From Kitagawia praeruptora (Eukaryota > Streptophyta > Magnoliopsida > Apiales > Apiaceae): a stretch of DNA of 64,000 nt. Under the pieces are notes generated by a model. That model had not been told where the DNA came from. It saw only the letters and a program-made list of their open reading frames with translations, and searched no databases. Positions 43,364 through 55,396 of this stretch are shown in pieces (positions within the stretch are counted from its first letter, which is position 1; every line of letters begins with the position of its first letter). Location of the stretch: contig CM075346.1 of NCBI GenBank assembly GCA_037693485.1, positions 104,948,501 to 105,012,500 on the forward strand. Reading direction: 5' to 3'. A program made the translations under genes and the position numbers.

Positions 43364-43510
43364 TACCTCATCATACTGTAAGAGTATTTATCTTGTAATT
43401 TCATTTATGTGTTCAATCAAAACACATACCTGTACTTTTAAAGTTTTATCTTTATGTATGTTAGGCTTGTTATCAGACATGAAATTGTGACTAAGGGTCT
43501 CACTCACAAT

Positions 43511-43521
43511 TTGGGGGAGAT
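43511..43521 (+). other. Polypurine tract, element 2
   Basis: ttgggggagat immediately before the 3' LTR at 43522; identical to that of element 1. Confidence 0.87.
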
Positions 43522-44811
43522 TGTTAGTTACAGAGGCATGCCTGTACACATCTAATAACAAGCCTAATTGTTTGTAATGCTTTGCATTACTTACTTGACC
43601 TCTTAACTGAGGGAACCTCTAGTTGTAGAGTTTCTGTTTGTATTGTACTTGTAATAGGCATCAAATCCTAGTTGTGTAATTGTACAAATAGAGTCTAGAA
43701 TAATGCTTGAAAGAAGTTCCAAGGTTCATGCCTCAAGCAAGGAGTTAAAGACTGCCAAATAATCACAGTTGGGATTTGAAGAAATGAAGATTTTGCCTAA
43801 GTACCAATTCGAGAAGTATATTTGTCTATTCGAGAAGTCCAGCATTCGAGAAGTCAGAGATTCGATATCTCAAGACACTATTCGATATCTCTGAATACAC
43901 TGTTCGATATCTCATTCGATATCTCAGGGATTCGATATGTCTACTACTCTATTCGAGATCTCAAGAAGTCAACAAGTCAAGATGGTATTCGAGTTCTCAA
44001 AGAGTCAACAAGTCAAAGTTCCATTCGATATCTCAAGGACTCAGAAAGCTATTCGACAACTCGAGGATTCGATAAGTCAAATGTTCTATTCGACAACTCA
44101 AGGAATCCTGATGGAAAAGAGCTATTCGAGAAGTGGTTCGATATGTCATTATAACAGTATTCGAGAACTCAGAGTTATCGATCAAGTCAATTCTAGTTCT
44201 CGAATCACTTACTTAGTCACTTCTCGAATACATTCTTGGAGACAAAATACTGAAGAAATTGTACAAGTCAGAAACCTGCAACAAGCCAATGCACTTTATG
44301 GACCACAATCTGTAACGTGCTCTGGAAAGCCTACAAGGAAGCTTGGAGAGATATAGAAGAGACAAGGAGCTAAAGAAGTGGATCTAAACAGGCTTTGCAA
44401 AGTCAAATCTGTAACCGTTTGGACTCTTACTCAAAAAGGATAGACAGACTAGAAAGTAATTTGTTTAGCTACCTTATTTGTAGTAAGCAGGCTGTATCCA
44501 TGTTCTATAAGGACACAGCCTCACTTCATAACTTAGTAACTTTTGTGAGTCAAGTTTTTCATACACTGTAAGCTATATCTCTCTGAGAAAAACGAAGCTG
44601 AGAATACTACCATTTGTATTCACAGATTGTAGCAACCTTTATCTAATATACATTAGATTAAAGTGATATTGTGTCTTGTGTTGTTTACTTATCCGCACCT
44701 TAATTTCTGCACACACAGGCACTTATCTGCTACACAGACTCAATCCAAGAAAAGTTCAAGAATCCATTCACCCCCCCCTCTGTATTCTTTTACCGTATTC
44801 AATACTCAACA
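43522..44811 (+). repeat. 3' LTR of Copia element 2
   Basis: Nearly identical to the 5' LTR at 30666-31957: the ORFs inside both LTRs translate identically over 110 and 139 codons. I see one substitution and two fewer C residues in the C-run near 44771. Confidence 0.95.
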
Positions 44812-44816
44812 ACCTC

Positions 44817-47800
44817 CAGGTAATTCTTTTTGCGCTTTATTCAATGCATTAACACAGGTTAGTGAGTCGCTCTCTACTATGATCTGTTGCTCTGGCAACT
44901 CCTTTGACCACACCAAAGCTTCAAAGATTGCTGTCATTTATGCTTCTTCAACAAGAACACGACATGGCAACTTCATAACTTTCCCTCGCAAAAACTGACC
45001 CTTACAGTCCCTCAGAACCAAACTTAAAGAAAAAAAAAATCTGCACCAGGGAATACTGAAGCATCTACGTTCAACTTTACTTCACCAACTGGTGGGGGAG
45101 TCCATTTCTTTCTCTGCTGAATTCTTTCCTTTACTCCCTGCAAACCTCTACTTCACCTACTCTTGTTTGCCTCGACCTAATCCACTATTTGCTTTGAACT
45201 CCAAGCTATAGCTACAGCTGGAGTTAACACTTTATTATCCCACAATTTCTGATTCCGAGCAAACCAAACTCCCCAAAAGATTGTAGCTATTTTAACCAAG
45301 TTATCATTAGATTCTGTATTCAACTTATCCAGCAACCAATTAGACGCATTTTCAATCTCCCAAGTATCAAAAACCAGGCCCCATCCGTTGCCAACACTCT
45401 TTTGCATAGGTGCAATCTATAAAGAGATGCAATAGGTGCTCAACATCCCCAGTACACATTAGGCAACCTATAGGAACAACCACCCCTTTTCCCCTGAATC
45501 TATTACGCACTGGAATCACATTTTGACATATTCGCCAAAGGAAATACTTAATCTTGTGTGGAATTTTCAGTCGCCACAACCTGCCCCAGCCAGTCGATTG
45601 TTGTACATCCATGCTTCCAACAAAAGGCTAATGCCAACTTTTGTAACCCGTCTTCACTGTGTACTGTCCATCACTTGAATGAACCCAAGCCAACCTGTCT
45701 ATAGTACAATTTTGTGGGATACGAGTTGAAAGAATATCATTACTATCTTCCAGATTGAAAACACTTCTGACTTTGCTTTCGTCCCAATCCTTTTTATCTT
45801 GCAAAAAGAAATCACGCACCTTCATGCTATGCCCCTGAACTGTGATCTCCTGCCTATTCACACACCAGCTTTCCTTCCTTCTTAGCCATCTATCATTAAA
45901 AATGTCGATTGTTTTGCCATCCCCTAACACCCAACGAAAACCATCCTTCAATTTTTCCTTTGCTTCCCAAATTCCCGACCAAGTGTAGCTAGAACCCCCA
46001 CTTCTAGTAGCTTGCATTATCGAAGAGTTAGGGTAGTACCTAGCCTTTAGAACCTTTGTCACTAAAGAATTTGGATTATTGACTAGATTCCAACATTGCT
46101 TACCTAACAACGCCAAATTAAATCCATGAAGATCACGAAATCCTAAACCCCCTCCTTTCTTCGACATACTCATTCTCTCCCAAGCAAGCCAACGTATTCC
46201 CCTGCTACTAGTCGATTTGGAATTCCACCAAAACGAGTTCATCATCCGCTCAATTTCCAGGCATAATGACTTTGGCAATAAAAAGCATGACATACAATAA
46301 GAAGAAATGGTTTGAGCCACATTTCGGTTTAAGATCGCTTTACCAGCCCTCGATAACAACTTCGTGTTCCAGCCTTGAATTCTTTGCCACACCTTATCTT
46401 TTAGGAACCTGAAAACCGTTTCTTAGACCTGCCAATAAGAGACGGTAATCCCAAATATTTGTTTCACCAATATCATTTGATACCCCAAGCAAACCTTTAA
46501 GCTCAACCTGTTTATCTCGTCTTACATTAGCTGAAAAAAACATAGCTGACTTCAAATAATTAACAGCTTGACCTGAATATTCCTCATACGTATTTAGAAG
46601 GTGCTTAATGTTCTTCGTTTCATCACTGGTGACCTTGAAAAATAGAAAACTATCATCAGCGAAAAGAAGGTGCGTAACAGCTGGGCCCGATTGACTAACT
46701 CTACACCCATGAATATCACCCCTGTTAGCTACATTCCTCAAAGCAAGAGATAGACCTTCCACGCACAATAAAAAGAGGTATGGCGACAGTGGATCGTCTT
46801 GGCGAAGACCTCTTTTTGGATTAATCGGCCCAATCGAAGACCCTTGGAATGATATCGAATATGATACTGTTTTAACACACATCATGACCCAATCAATCCA
46901 TTTTCTCGCAAAACCCATCGACACCATTCTGTTTTCCAAATACTCCCAACAAATTCTATCATACGCTTTACTAATGTCAAGCTTAAGAGCAACTTCACCC
47001 TCCCCTGTTCTTTTCCATTTCATAAAGTGAATCACCTTAAAAGCTACCAGAACGTTATCAAAGATGTTTCTATTAGGCACAAACGCTGACTGCTCTTCTG
47101 ATATTGTAACTGGAAGAATAGTTTTAAGCCTATTTGGAAGAACCTTCGTACAATACGTTGCACAATGCTATAGGCCTTAGATCCTCAACTTCCTCTGCAT
47201 TCTCCTTTTTTGGAATTAAAATCAATGTCGTATCGTTTATACCCCTGAGAACTTACAGTTTACTAACCATTCCTGACAACAGTTGAAGACTTCTCTACCC
47301 AACAGCGACCAAAAATGCTGATAGAAAGTCGGATTAAGCCCGTCCGGTCCTGAAGCTTTATCGGGATGCATGGCTTTTACTGCTTCAGAAAACTCCTCAT
47401 AAGAGAGTGCCCTCGTCAACAACTCATTTTGCTCATCCGTTATAATCCTCTCATCTTCATTTAGATGATACCTGTGAACATTTTCAGGAGCTGCAAACAC
47501 GTTGGTGAAATAGTTCCTAAGCAACAGGCACATGTCTTCATGCTTCGTTACCACCTCCCCATTATCAGTTTTAAGCTGAGAAATATGATTTGCTTTTTTC
47601 CTAGCCGAAGTAGTTGCATGGAAAAATCTCGAATTTGTGTCACCATCTTCAAGCCAGAAAATCTTTGCTCTTTGCCTCCAGTACAATTCCTCATTAGACA
47701 ATAATTCGTGAAGCTTTTCTTTCTCTTCTATGTATTTTTGAACACCTTCCTCATCTTCTCTATTAACTAGAATATCAATCAGTGCTTTTTGATTTTTAAC

Positions 47801-48705
47801 TTTCTCACGAAACTTATTGAAAAATTTCTTTCCCCAATTAGCCATAAAAGACGAGATTTCTAATAATTTAGGAAGCATATTGATTTTCGGCAAACCTTTC
47901 CACTGATTTGATACCTCAATGTTGAATTCTGGTTCTTTCAGCCACGTATTCTCGAACTTAAGCCTGAATTGTTTTTTTAGAAATAGCAACATTAAACAAC
48001 TCAAGCTTTAACGGGTCATGATCAGAGACTGTAGCATGGAAGACTGTCAACGTGCATAGAGGAAAATTTTGCCACCACTGCTCCGTTGCAAACGCTCTAT
48101 CAAGACGTTCCCCCACCCAGTTAGGAGTTCCTTTACTCTTCTCCCATGTAAAACTTCCTCCTTTTAGCTCCATCTCAACCAAAGAACAGTCCTCAATAGC
48201 ACTTCTTAAACCTTCCAACAAATTTCGAGGATGTGGGTGTCTCCCCTTCTTATCTTCTGAAAAAAAGAGATCATTAAAATCCCCAAATATGCACCATGAC
48301 ATTTGAGACCTTGTGGCCAGATTACGGAGAAAATCCCAAGATTCATAACGTCTCTCCCTCTCACGTCTCTCCCTCTCAGGGAAGCCATAGAAGCAAGTTA
48401 AACGCCAAACCACAGAAGCATTTTCCTTAACATGAATATCAATGTGATTCTGAGAAGACTCGACAACACTATATGAAAATTTGTGAGTCCAGAAAACAGC
48501 CAAACCACCACCTCTACCCTGTCTATCTACTGAAAAGAAATTTTTAAAACCTAACTTCAAAGCAAGATCTCCAACTACATTACTAATAGCAAGTGTTTCA
48601 GAAAAAAAAATAAAAACTCGGCCTATGAGACTTTACCATGTCCCTGAGAACGCGAACCGTGCGAGTGTTGCCCAACCCTCGACAGTTTCAACAAACAAGA
48701 CTCAT
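44817..48705 (-). pseudogene. LINE ORF2 (endonuclease, RT, zf-RVT, RNase H), decayed
   Basis: Read from 48705 down. The start region (NCRGLG, VRVLRDMVK) has a stop where the usual Trp stands. The apurinic-type endonuclease lies at 48560-47960 (FFSVDRQGRGGGLAVFW, FGDFND, SDHDPL). The RT lies at 48004-46394 in several frames, with HPDKASGPDGLNP, KLDISKAYDRICWEYL, GLRQDDPLSPYLF (usually RQGDP, a probable G-to-A change) and LLFADDSFLF. The RT thumb/connector is at 46392-45628, a zf-RVT region (LPHKIKYFLWR-like, CLMCTGDVEHLLHLFIDC) at 45612-45367, and the start of RNase H at 45407-44817 (IIVESDSLTCVNALN). Frameshifts near 47990, 47200, 46393 and 45620. It is cut at 44817 by Copia element 2. Confidence 0.88.
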
Positions 48706-48710
48706 GGCTG

Positions 48711-49910
48711 TTAGCTAGCTTGCAAAGCAAGCTTAGCCGTTAAAGAGTTTGAGGATGTTGCAGAATCCTTCCCAGAAATTGCAGCATCAATAGTTATTCT
48801 TTCATTCTGTATACCATCTAGCTCCAGCCCATTATCCACATCCATTGGACCTTTAGACTCTGGCCCACTTCTTCTCCTATTTCGAATATCAATATTAAGC
48901 CCAACAGACTCATCCTCATTAAGCCCATACAACAAGTTAGATGTTGTATTAAATCCCGTTAAATTAGCATTTATCCTTGAGTCTGTTGAAACCAAATTGC
49001 CTTGAATATCCTTCCTAACCAAATCCCTACAATCACTCTCCGTACTCATCTCTTTTCTTTTTTTGAAAAGTTTCCCCCCCTTACGTCTCGGTAACTACTT
49101 TCTCTGCCCCCACGTGCCTCCTATGTGACATCATCTTCCTCGCGCAACCACTTGCTCTGCCCTTGTCCGGCCACCCTTCGTGGTGGTGCTTTCAACTAAT
49201 TTCCCCATTCCTTCTCCAGGTTATCTCCTCTCATATCAAGGAATTTCCTACAAAACCGGTCCGTATGAGTTACCATCCCACAAGTGAAACAAAATTCCCC
49301 CAGACGTTCATACTTACAATTCACAGTAAACTCCGACCCATCCTTCTTGATAATCTTTTTCTTACGTTTTAATGGTCTTCTCACATCAATCCTTATTCTT
49401 ATTCTCATGCACTCCCTCCAAATGGACGTATTATTCTTGACATCATACTGAATGAATTCATCGAAAAAATTCCCCAGCTGTTAGCCAACATTCTCCGACA
49501 TGAAACTCATAGGAAGGTCATAGATTTGTATCTAGATATTCAAATACCAGAGCGGCACCCTAACTGGATCTTCACCTACTGGGATCTTTTCAAGCGCCAT
49601 CATCACATTATCAAACATCCACGGTCCTCCACTAGCCACCCAATTCAAGTCCTCCTTATGATAAAACTGAAAAAGGAATATTCCTTGCTCAATTTCCTTT
49701 ATGCTTACGCCCATAGCCGGCTTCCAAACATCTGCAATTTTTGATTTCATTGCTCTAACATTTATGCTCTTTTCTGTCAAAAAACCTTCCTACCAAACAC
49801 AAGTCATATACCTCCTCCTCTACATCTCCTTCAAATGAAAACCCTATGTTCTCCTCTTCTTCAATATCTAACCCCTTCATTTGTTCCTCAATATCTCTAT
49901 ACCTTGCCAT
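48711..49910 (-). pseudogene. LINE ORF1 (DUF4283 and CCHC), decayed
   Basis: Starts MARYRDIEEQMKGLD at 49910; the upstream extension to 49940 is 5' UTR. The DUF4283-like nucleic-acid chaperone region includes GIFLFQFYHKEDLNWVASGGPW (49700-49640), followed by a knuckle-like CKYERLGEFCFTCGMVTHTDRFC (49330-49260), typical of plant LINE ORF1 (zf-CCHC_4). Breaks: frameshift near 49775, stops near 49530, 49480 and 49195, and a further stop near 49120. The C-terminal part at 49049-48711 is open. It would bind LINE RNA. Confidence 0.8.
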
Positions 49911-49990
49911 TTGCAACCAGAAGATAAAAAAAAAACTCACACAAACTCTGATTTACTTAGAGTAAGGAGAGAACTCAAAACTCTCACTCA

Positions 49991-50483
49991 TAATGGAGAG
50001 AAAAAGATACTAACCTTGGTTAATATCAATGAGTTAAGGGAATTGTTAACATTTTTTATTAGTATTAGCACATGCACAAATAATTTACGATGAATTGTTA
50101 TTATACTATTGATTATTACATTACTAAGATGTACCCATCGTGTATATATATGAATTCACATATAAAAAAAACATGTGTCATTCGAGATTTCTTTTGAGAT
50201 ACCTAACATTGCTTTTTAGAATTTTTATGACGAGTTCAAATTATATTCGTGTCTACCTCTGCTCATTTTATGAAGATCTTTTATATCAAACGAAAGTTGT
50301 GTAAAATCGACATGACAGATTTGAGTGTAAAATAAACTTACATATCACTTGATAAGTTAGGTAGAGAAATTATTTCCGAAAAATGACCGTAACAAATCAA
50401 ATGCAACCATGGAGATATTTAATGTGTATATTAATTAAGGTATTTACGACTGACGAGTACATCAGAAACATCGTAATTAATTA
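49991..50483. other. Intergenic AT-rich DNA
   Basis: No gene or repeat boundary that I can support. Confidence 0.45.
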
Positions 50484-50724
50484 AAGAGAAAAAGGACCTA
50501 AGATAGATCTCAGGAACTTTTCCTAAGATACATATAAAATAACTTTAAATTTTATAGGACCCGCAGGACTAATTAAAAAAATCTGAATTTACTAAAAAGC
50601 TAGGCCTGCAGGACTAATTAAAAAATTCTGAATTAACTAAAACGCCCACCCCATTTTTACATATAAAAAATATGTATCTTAGGAAATTTACCTGAGATAT
50701 ATCTCAGGCTGCCTAATCTCTTAC
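50484..50724. mobile_element. MITE-like inverted-repeat element
   Basis: Arms of about 55 bp share 'cctaagatacata' and 'agatctcagg'/'gatatatctcagg' in inverted order. The middle has a direct duplication of 'gcaggactaattaaaaaa'. Ends and target duplication are not resolved, so the superfamily is unknown. Confidence 0.5.
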
Positions 50725-50948
50725 TTAAAATACTTGTATATAGTATATACATGTGGTCTTAAGTCTTAACTCACTGCAACATTCTTTTAAACTTAACATT
50801 TAATTTCTTTCATTATTATTAATCGATACAGAAAAACATTTAATGAAATTTGAAGTATCACTCCAAAATTAATGAAATTTGAAGTATCACTCCAAAAATA
50901 AATATTCTTTGCATACAAGTTAAAGTAGAATATTCAATTTCTCTATTA

Positions 50949-51250
50949 GAACATCTCCAACGGAAGAAGTCCTTAGCAAAAAAATCCTAGGTGGCAAGTG
51001 TTATACATAATTTCTATAAATTGTGCAATTCCAATCATAGAAAACCTTTATGTAAAATTATAGACAACCTCTTCACGTTTACTATATTTGTCCAACCTGT
51101 CAAGAACTGTAACAAAGTTGTACATATAAATTATATCATTATAGCCAATTTTATTGGAGCACAACACCTTACAGATTCGATAAATATTAGCCAATCATTA
51201 TTTTACATTATTTTAGGTAATTATTTTAGCCAACCACATTGGAGATGCTC
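50949..51250. mobile_element. MITE with CATCTCCAA-type ends
   Basis: Left end 'aacatctccaacgg' and right end 'cattggagatgctctt' are inverted; this GAGCATCTCCAA-type terminus is common among small plant DNA transposons. The target duplication was not clearly visible. Confidence 0.55.
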
Positions 51251-51259
51251 TTACTCTAA

Positions 51260-51633
51260 TAGAGAAAAGTTCTATGGAGTACTCATTTAATTGGAGTACT
51301 TGAAGTACATATACATTCTGCATTCAAAATATTTTAAAATTTATTATTTTGCAAACCTTGTTATATGAATATCATAATTTCATTGATAATCTTGAAAATC
51401 ATGTATGTTTTGCAATCAGAACATATATGTTTTGCAACTCAAATGTATTTCGCAGAACAATTCGTTTTGCAATATTGTGTTAGCAAAACATACAAAATTT
51501 TCAAAATTTGCAATGAAATAGAGATATTCATGTAATAAACTTTGCAAAATTTTGAATGCAAGATGTATATATACTCCAAGTACTCCAATTAAATGAGTAC
51601 TCCAATTAACTAAGTACTCCATACTTTACTCTA
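51260..51633. mobile_element. MITE family M copy 1 (uninterrupted)
   Basis: About 374 bp with inverted ends 'ctatggagtactcatttaa' / 'gagtactccatac'. It is highly similar along its whole length to 55953-56729. Near its right end it reads 'gcaagatgtatatatactcc', the empty version of the site into which a (TA)n-flanked element inserted in copy 2. Confidence 0.75.
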
Positions 51634-52361
51634 CGGAAGTATATAAATTTTCCAATTAACATCCATAAAATTTACATTTACACATGAACAAATTAAACAC
51701 AGTGTGACCAATTTGATTAAATTGAACCAACTTTCTTCACTGATTAAATTAATAAAAAAACAATACATTCGTTGTTCCATTATATTGTGTTGGAATAAAT
51801 TAATATTCTAACTAAATACATTCTTATACTATTACTAATAAATTAATCATGCATGTATGTTACGAAACAGGAGTCGGTGTTAAAGAACCTTAATTAATTA
51901 TTTTTAATATATGTTTATAATTTTTTTTTATAAAAATTATGTTGACATTATAATTTGGTATGAAAAAAAGTAAGAGGCTTTTATGTAGTTTATTAAGTTG
52001 AAAATATGTTAGAGGATCCTCATTTTTTTATATATAATTAATTTTAAACGATCTAGTATTTATTCAGATTGCAATGATTTTTAAATTTATTTTTATTTAT
52101 TATTAAACTAGAGATAGAAAATAAATATATGCACATATTTATTATAAGATTTAATATAAGTGTATTACAATATGTGCGTACCATATTGAACACATATTCA
52201 TAAATATAATTTAATTTAATATTACATACAAAATATTTATCCAATAATATTACTTTTACTTATTCAATGCCAAATTTTGCAAATGTTTATCAATTTTGAA
52301 TTTTAAAACATTTTTTATGCGAGAAAATAGATGTTGTCAATATCTTCGAAAATATTATTAT
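51634..52361. other. Very AT-rich intergenic DNA
   Basis: Roughly 80% AT; no gene or element boundary supported. Confidence 0.45.
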
Positions 52362-52795
52362 GGGAAATTATGAATGGTACCCTTCTGGTTTTGGCTTTTA
52401 TGAATAGTACCACTACCTGTTTTTGACTTACAAACGGTACCACTGTGTAAATGATTTGCTATTAAACCAGCCACTCCGTCCATCAAACGTTAATTCAAAG
52501 TTACAAGTAGTGGTACCATTCGTAAAAGCCAAAACCATAAGGTACCATTCATAATCTTTTTATAATATAAATAATTTCTTAATTTTTTGCTGAACAATAA
52601 TTTATGAATGGTACCCTTCTGGTTTTGGCTTTTACGAATGATACCACTACTTGTAACGTTTAGTTAACGTTTGATGGACGGAGTGGCTGGTTTAATAGCA
52701 AATCATTTACACAGTGGTACCGTTTGTAAGTCAAAAACAAGTAATGGTACCATTCGTAAAAGCCAAAACCAGAGGGGTACCATTCATAATTTCCC
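52362..52795. mobile_element. Head-to-head pair of Mutator-like MITEs (family GGGAAATTATGAATGG)
   Basis: Outer ends GGGAAATTATGAATGGTACC and its complement. The left (52362-52556) and right (about 52600-52795) halves are each palindromic units of about 195 bp and are inverse copies of each other. The same TIR family bounds the larger element at 54333-55640. The flanks are AT-rich and only imperfectly duplicated. Confidence 0.65.
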
Positions 52796-52849
52796 TAAAA
52801 TTATTAATGAAAATTTGAATAAATATTTTAATTTTGGTAAGTTTATTAA

Positions 52850-53066
52850 TACAAATTATCACATAACAGATATAGAAAATCTAAATAATTTTATCTTTGA
52901 TTGCATTTGTTATAATATAGAAAAATAATATTTTATTAATATTATTTCTTTAAATATTAATTTATTTGATTTTAAATATAAAATTATTTTCTTTGTTTAA
53001 TCATTATTATTATATATCATAATTATTATGAAATTTAAATTTAAACTATCGCGGGCTCTAATCTAG
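52850..53066 (+). mobile_element. Possible Helitron 3' end fragment
   Basis: 'atcgcgggctctaat' followed by CTAG and T (CTAG at 53063-53066) looks like a plant Helitron 3' terminus, but the left half of the expected hairpin is missing and no 5' end was found. The start coordinate is arbitrary. Confidence 0.25.
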
Positions 53067-53216
53067 TAATGTTATAATTAGTCATTATGCCTATGACCAT
53101 CCATCCATGCACAATCTACAATGCACATTTGCAGTATATGAGTGTATATAGTTCGTAATCATTATCTAAACATTTGAAAAATGAAATTTTACCATCTCCC
53201 GCAAACAATTGCATTA

Positions 53217-54264
53217 GGTGGTGTTTGGGAATTACAATTTCATTTGAAATCCATGATTTCAAATCTAAATTCCTTGTTTGGTAAGTATGAGAATTTCAAA
53301 TTCAGAAATTTTAAAATTTGGAAAATGTTTGTTTAAAAAATTTCTCTTCTCGAGAAATTTTTCCCGGGAAAAAATTTCACGAGAATTTTTTCCCGGAAAT
53401 AAAATTCTCGAGAAAATTTTTCCAAAAAAAAATATCTCGAAAAAAATTTCCTAGAAAAAAATTTCTCGAAAAAAAATTCCTAGAAAACAATTTCTCTGGA
53501 AAAATTTCCCGGAAAAAAATTTCTTGGGAAAAATTTCCCGAGAAAAATTTTCCGGGAAAAAAATTCTCGGGAAAAATTTCCCAAAAAAATATTTCTCAGG
53601 GAAAAAATTGCTCGAGAAAATTTCTCGGGAAAAAACGGAAAAAAATTTCTCGAGAAAAATTTTCTGGAAAAAAATTTCTCATGAAAAATTTCCCGAAAAA
53701 AAATTTCTCGAGAAAATTTTCCCAGAAAAAAAGTTCTCGGGAAAAAATTGTCGGGAAAAATTTCCCAGGGAAAAATTTCTTGGGGAAATTTTCCGGGGAA
53801 AAATTTTTTGAAAAAAAATTTCTAGAGAAAATTTGCCCAAAAAAAATTTTCTTGAAAAAATTTTCCCGGGAAAATTAAAAAAATTCCTCGAGAAAATTTT
53901 TCTGGGAAAAAAATTCCTCGAGAAAAAATTCTATAAAAATGTTTCCCGAAAAATAATTTCTAAAAATTTCTCGAGAAAATTTTCTCGGAAAATAATTTTT
54001 CAGAGAAAAAATTTCCGGAGAAAAACTATTTCTCTAAAAAATTTCCAAAAAAAAAGTGATGCTCATGTATTTTGGTGGAGAAGAATTTCAAATGACTACC
54101 TTTCACTTGTAATTTCAAATTACAAAAAAATAATTAATATTGAATTGGTATGGAATTCATCAATTCCAATTCCAAATTTTTATAATCTTACCAAACACTA
54201 AATTTGGTCAATAATTTGGTCAATTCCAGGAATTCAAATGAATTCCAAATTACCAAACAAGCCA
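53217..54264. mobile_element. Harbinger-type MITE containing a palindromic low-complexity array
   Basis: Ends GGTGGTGTTTGGGAATT and (complement) TGGCTTGTTTGGTAATT, flanked by TTA (53214-53216 and 54265-54267); the match extends to CATTA. A TTA target and GTTTGG-type ends suggest PIF/Harbinger. Subterminal parts are rich in 'aatttcaaat' words. The centre, 53336-54052, is the array listed separately. Confidence 0.6.
53336..54052. repeat. Degenerate array of short palindromes (TTTCTCGAGAAA / TTTCCCGGGAAA type)
   Basis: About 720 bp made almost only of 12-16 bp units of the form AAATTTCTCGAGAAAA or AAATTTCCCGGGAAAA with varied centres. Each unit is self-complementary or nearly so. The Lys/Phe-rich open frames over it (for example 186 codons from 53318) are a consequence of the repeat and are not considered genes. 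Confidence 0.85.
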
Positions 54265-54332
54265 TTAAGGTATTCACGTGAAAATTTTGATATCCGATGC
54301 AAAAGTATTTACTTGATTTATCATTAATTTTT

Positions 54333-55346
54333 AGGGAAATTATGAATGGTACCCCTCTGTTTTTGACTTTTACGAATGGTACCACTACTCATTTTTGACT
54401 TACAAACGGTACCACCGTGTATTTGTGTGTCAACTAAAAATAACACTCTGTCACACCAAACGTTAAATAAACGATCAAAAACATTTTCTTTTTACTAACT
54501 TCACCAAAACTGAATCAAAATCGGATCAACGAAAATGGGTCAACGGGTCAAAAATGGGTCGCCAAGAACATTCAAAGCTCTTTCCAGATTCCGGTGATAT
54601 TGCCACCGTCGGTGAATCTTCTTTTAAACACCCACCATCTCGTTTGTTCTTCATCAATTCCGACAACCTCCTGCACTCTGCGTTTTACAACCAATAACAC
54701 CAATTCCGACATTCTTCATTCTCCTCTTTCAGTCACCTCCTCTTCTTCCATCACACCCACCTCGCCTCCAATCAACACCACCAATCCTTTCTCCCAACCC
54801 CTTTCCTTATTTTTCCACCCATTTCCCTTCACCACATTTCATCTGCCTTCATCTGTTCTTCCACATTTTCTCCTCACCGCACCATTGCAACTACCCCTCC
54901 TCTGTTCTTCATTACTCCCACCTCTCCCGCGTTGCTGCAACTCCCAGCCAAATCTCGCACCATTCCTTCTCTTCCCCTTTCTTTCAAACACACTCCTTCC
55001 ACCACCATACCTTTTGACGCCGACCAACCAAGCATCCAACACCAACCCAATTCATACCTTCTCTCCGCCTTCAACTCCTCCGAGTCACCACCCTCCATAG
55101 CAGTCTCCCTTTCCGTTCGTCCATCCACTCCATCTCCCTTCACCACTGTTCTTTCTCCATCTCCAATCACCCTGCCCCTCCTTCATCGCCCCTCTTCTTT
55201 CTCCCATCAACCTCCATTCTCCTTTCTCTCACCCACAGCGCCACCACCGTACTTCTACAACCCTCTTTCACCCACAACTCCAATCAACTCGCCTCTCCTC
55301 CACCACGCCTGCAACCTCCTTCTCCTCCTTTCTCGTCTTCTCTCTT

Positions 55347-55396
<50 letters not shown>

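Larger units (their letters stand above)
30666..44811 (+). mobile_element. SIRE-like Ty1/copia LTR retrotransposon, element 2 (young, gag-pol intact)
   Basis: 14.1 kb with LTRs of 1,292 and 1,290 bp and target duplication ACCTC (30661-30665 and 44812-44816). Same architecture as element 1. By eye the two LTRs differ by one substitution (near 30706 versus 43562) and by a C-run of ten versus eight, so insertion was recent. Gag and pol have no stop or frameshift and keep all catalytic residues, so the element could be active or mobilisable. The third ORF has one stop and one frameshift. It lies in the same orientation as element 1, and antisense inside the minus-strand LINE. Confidence 0.96.
30440..49990 (-). 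mobile_element. L1-type LINE (decayed), split by Copia element 2
   Basis: Read on the minus strand from about 49990 to 44812 and then from 30665 to about 30440. ORF1 has a DUF4283-like region and a CCHC knuckle; ORF2 has endonuclease, reverse transcriptase, zf-RVT and RNase H. The RNase H coding sequence stops at the right edge of Copia element 2 (after ...KAQKELPGG) and resumes at its left edge (EVGDLIEQC...), with ACCTC duplicated at 30661-30665 and 44812-44816. So the Copia element inserted into an existing LINE. The LINE carries many stops and frameshifts. Its own target duplication and poly-A tail were not clearly found, so its outer limits are approximate. Confidence 0.85.

Noticed and set aside
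53318..54201. 186- and 122-codon Lys/Phe-rich ORFs
   Set aside because: Read-through of the palindromic low-complexity array; codon pattern repeats with the DNA unit.
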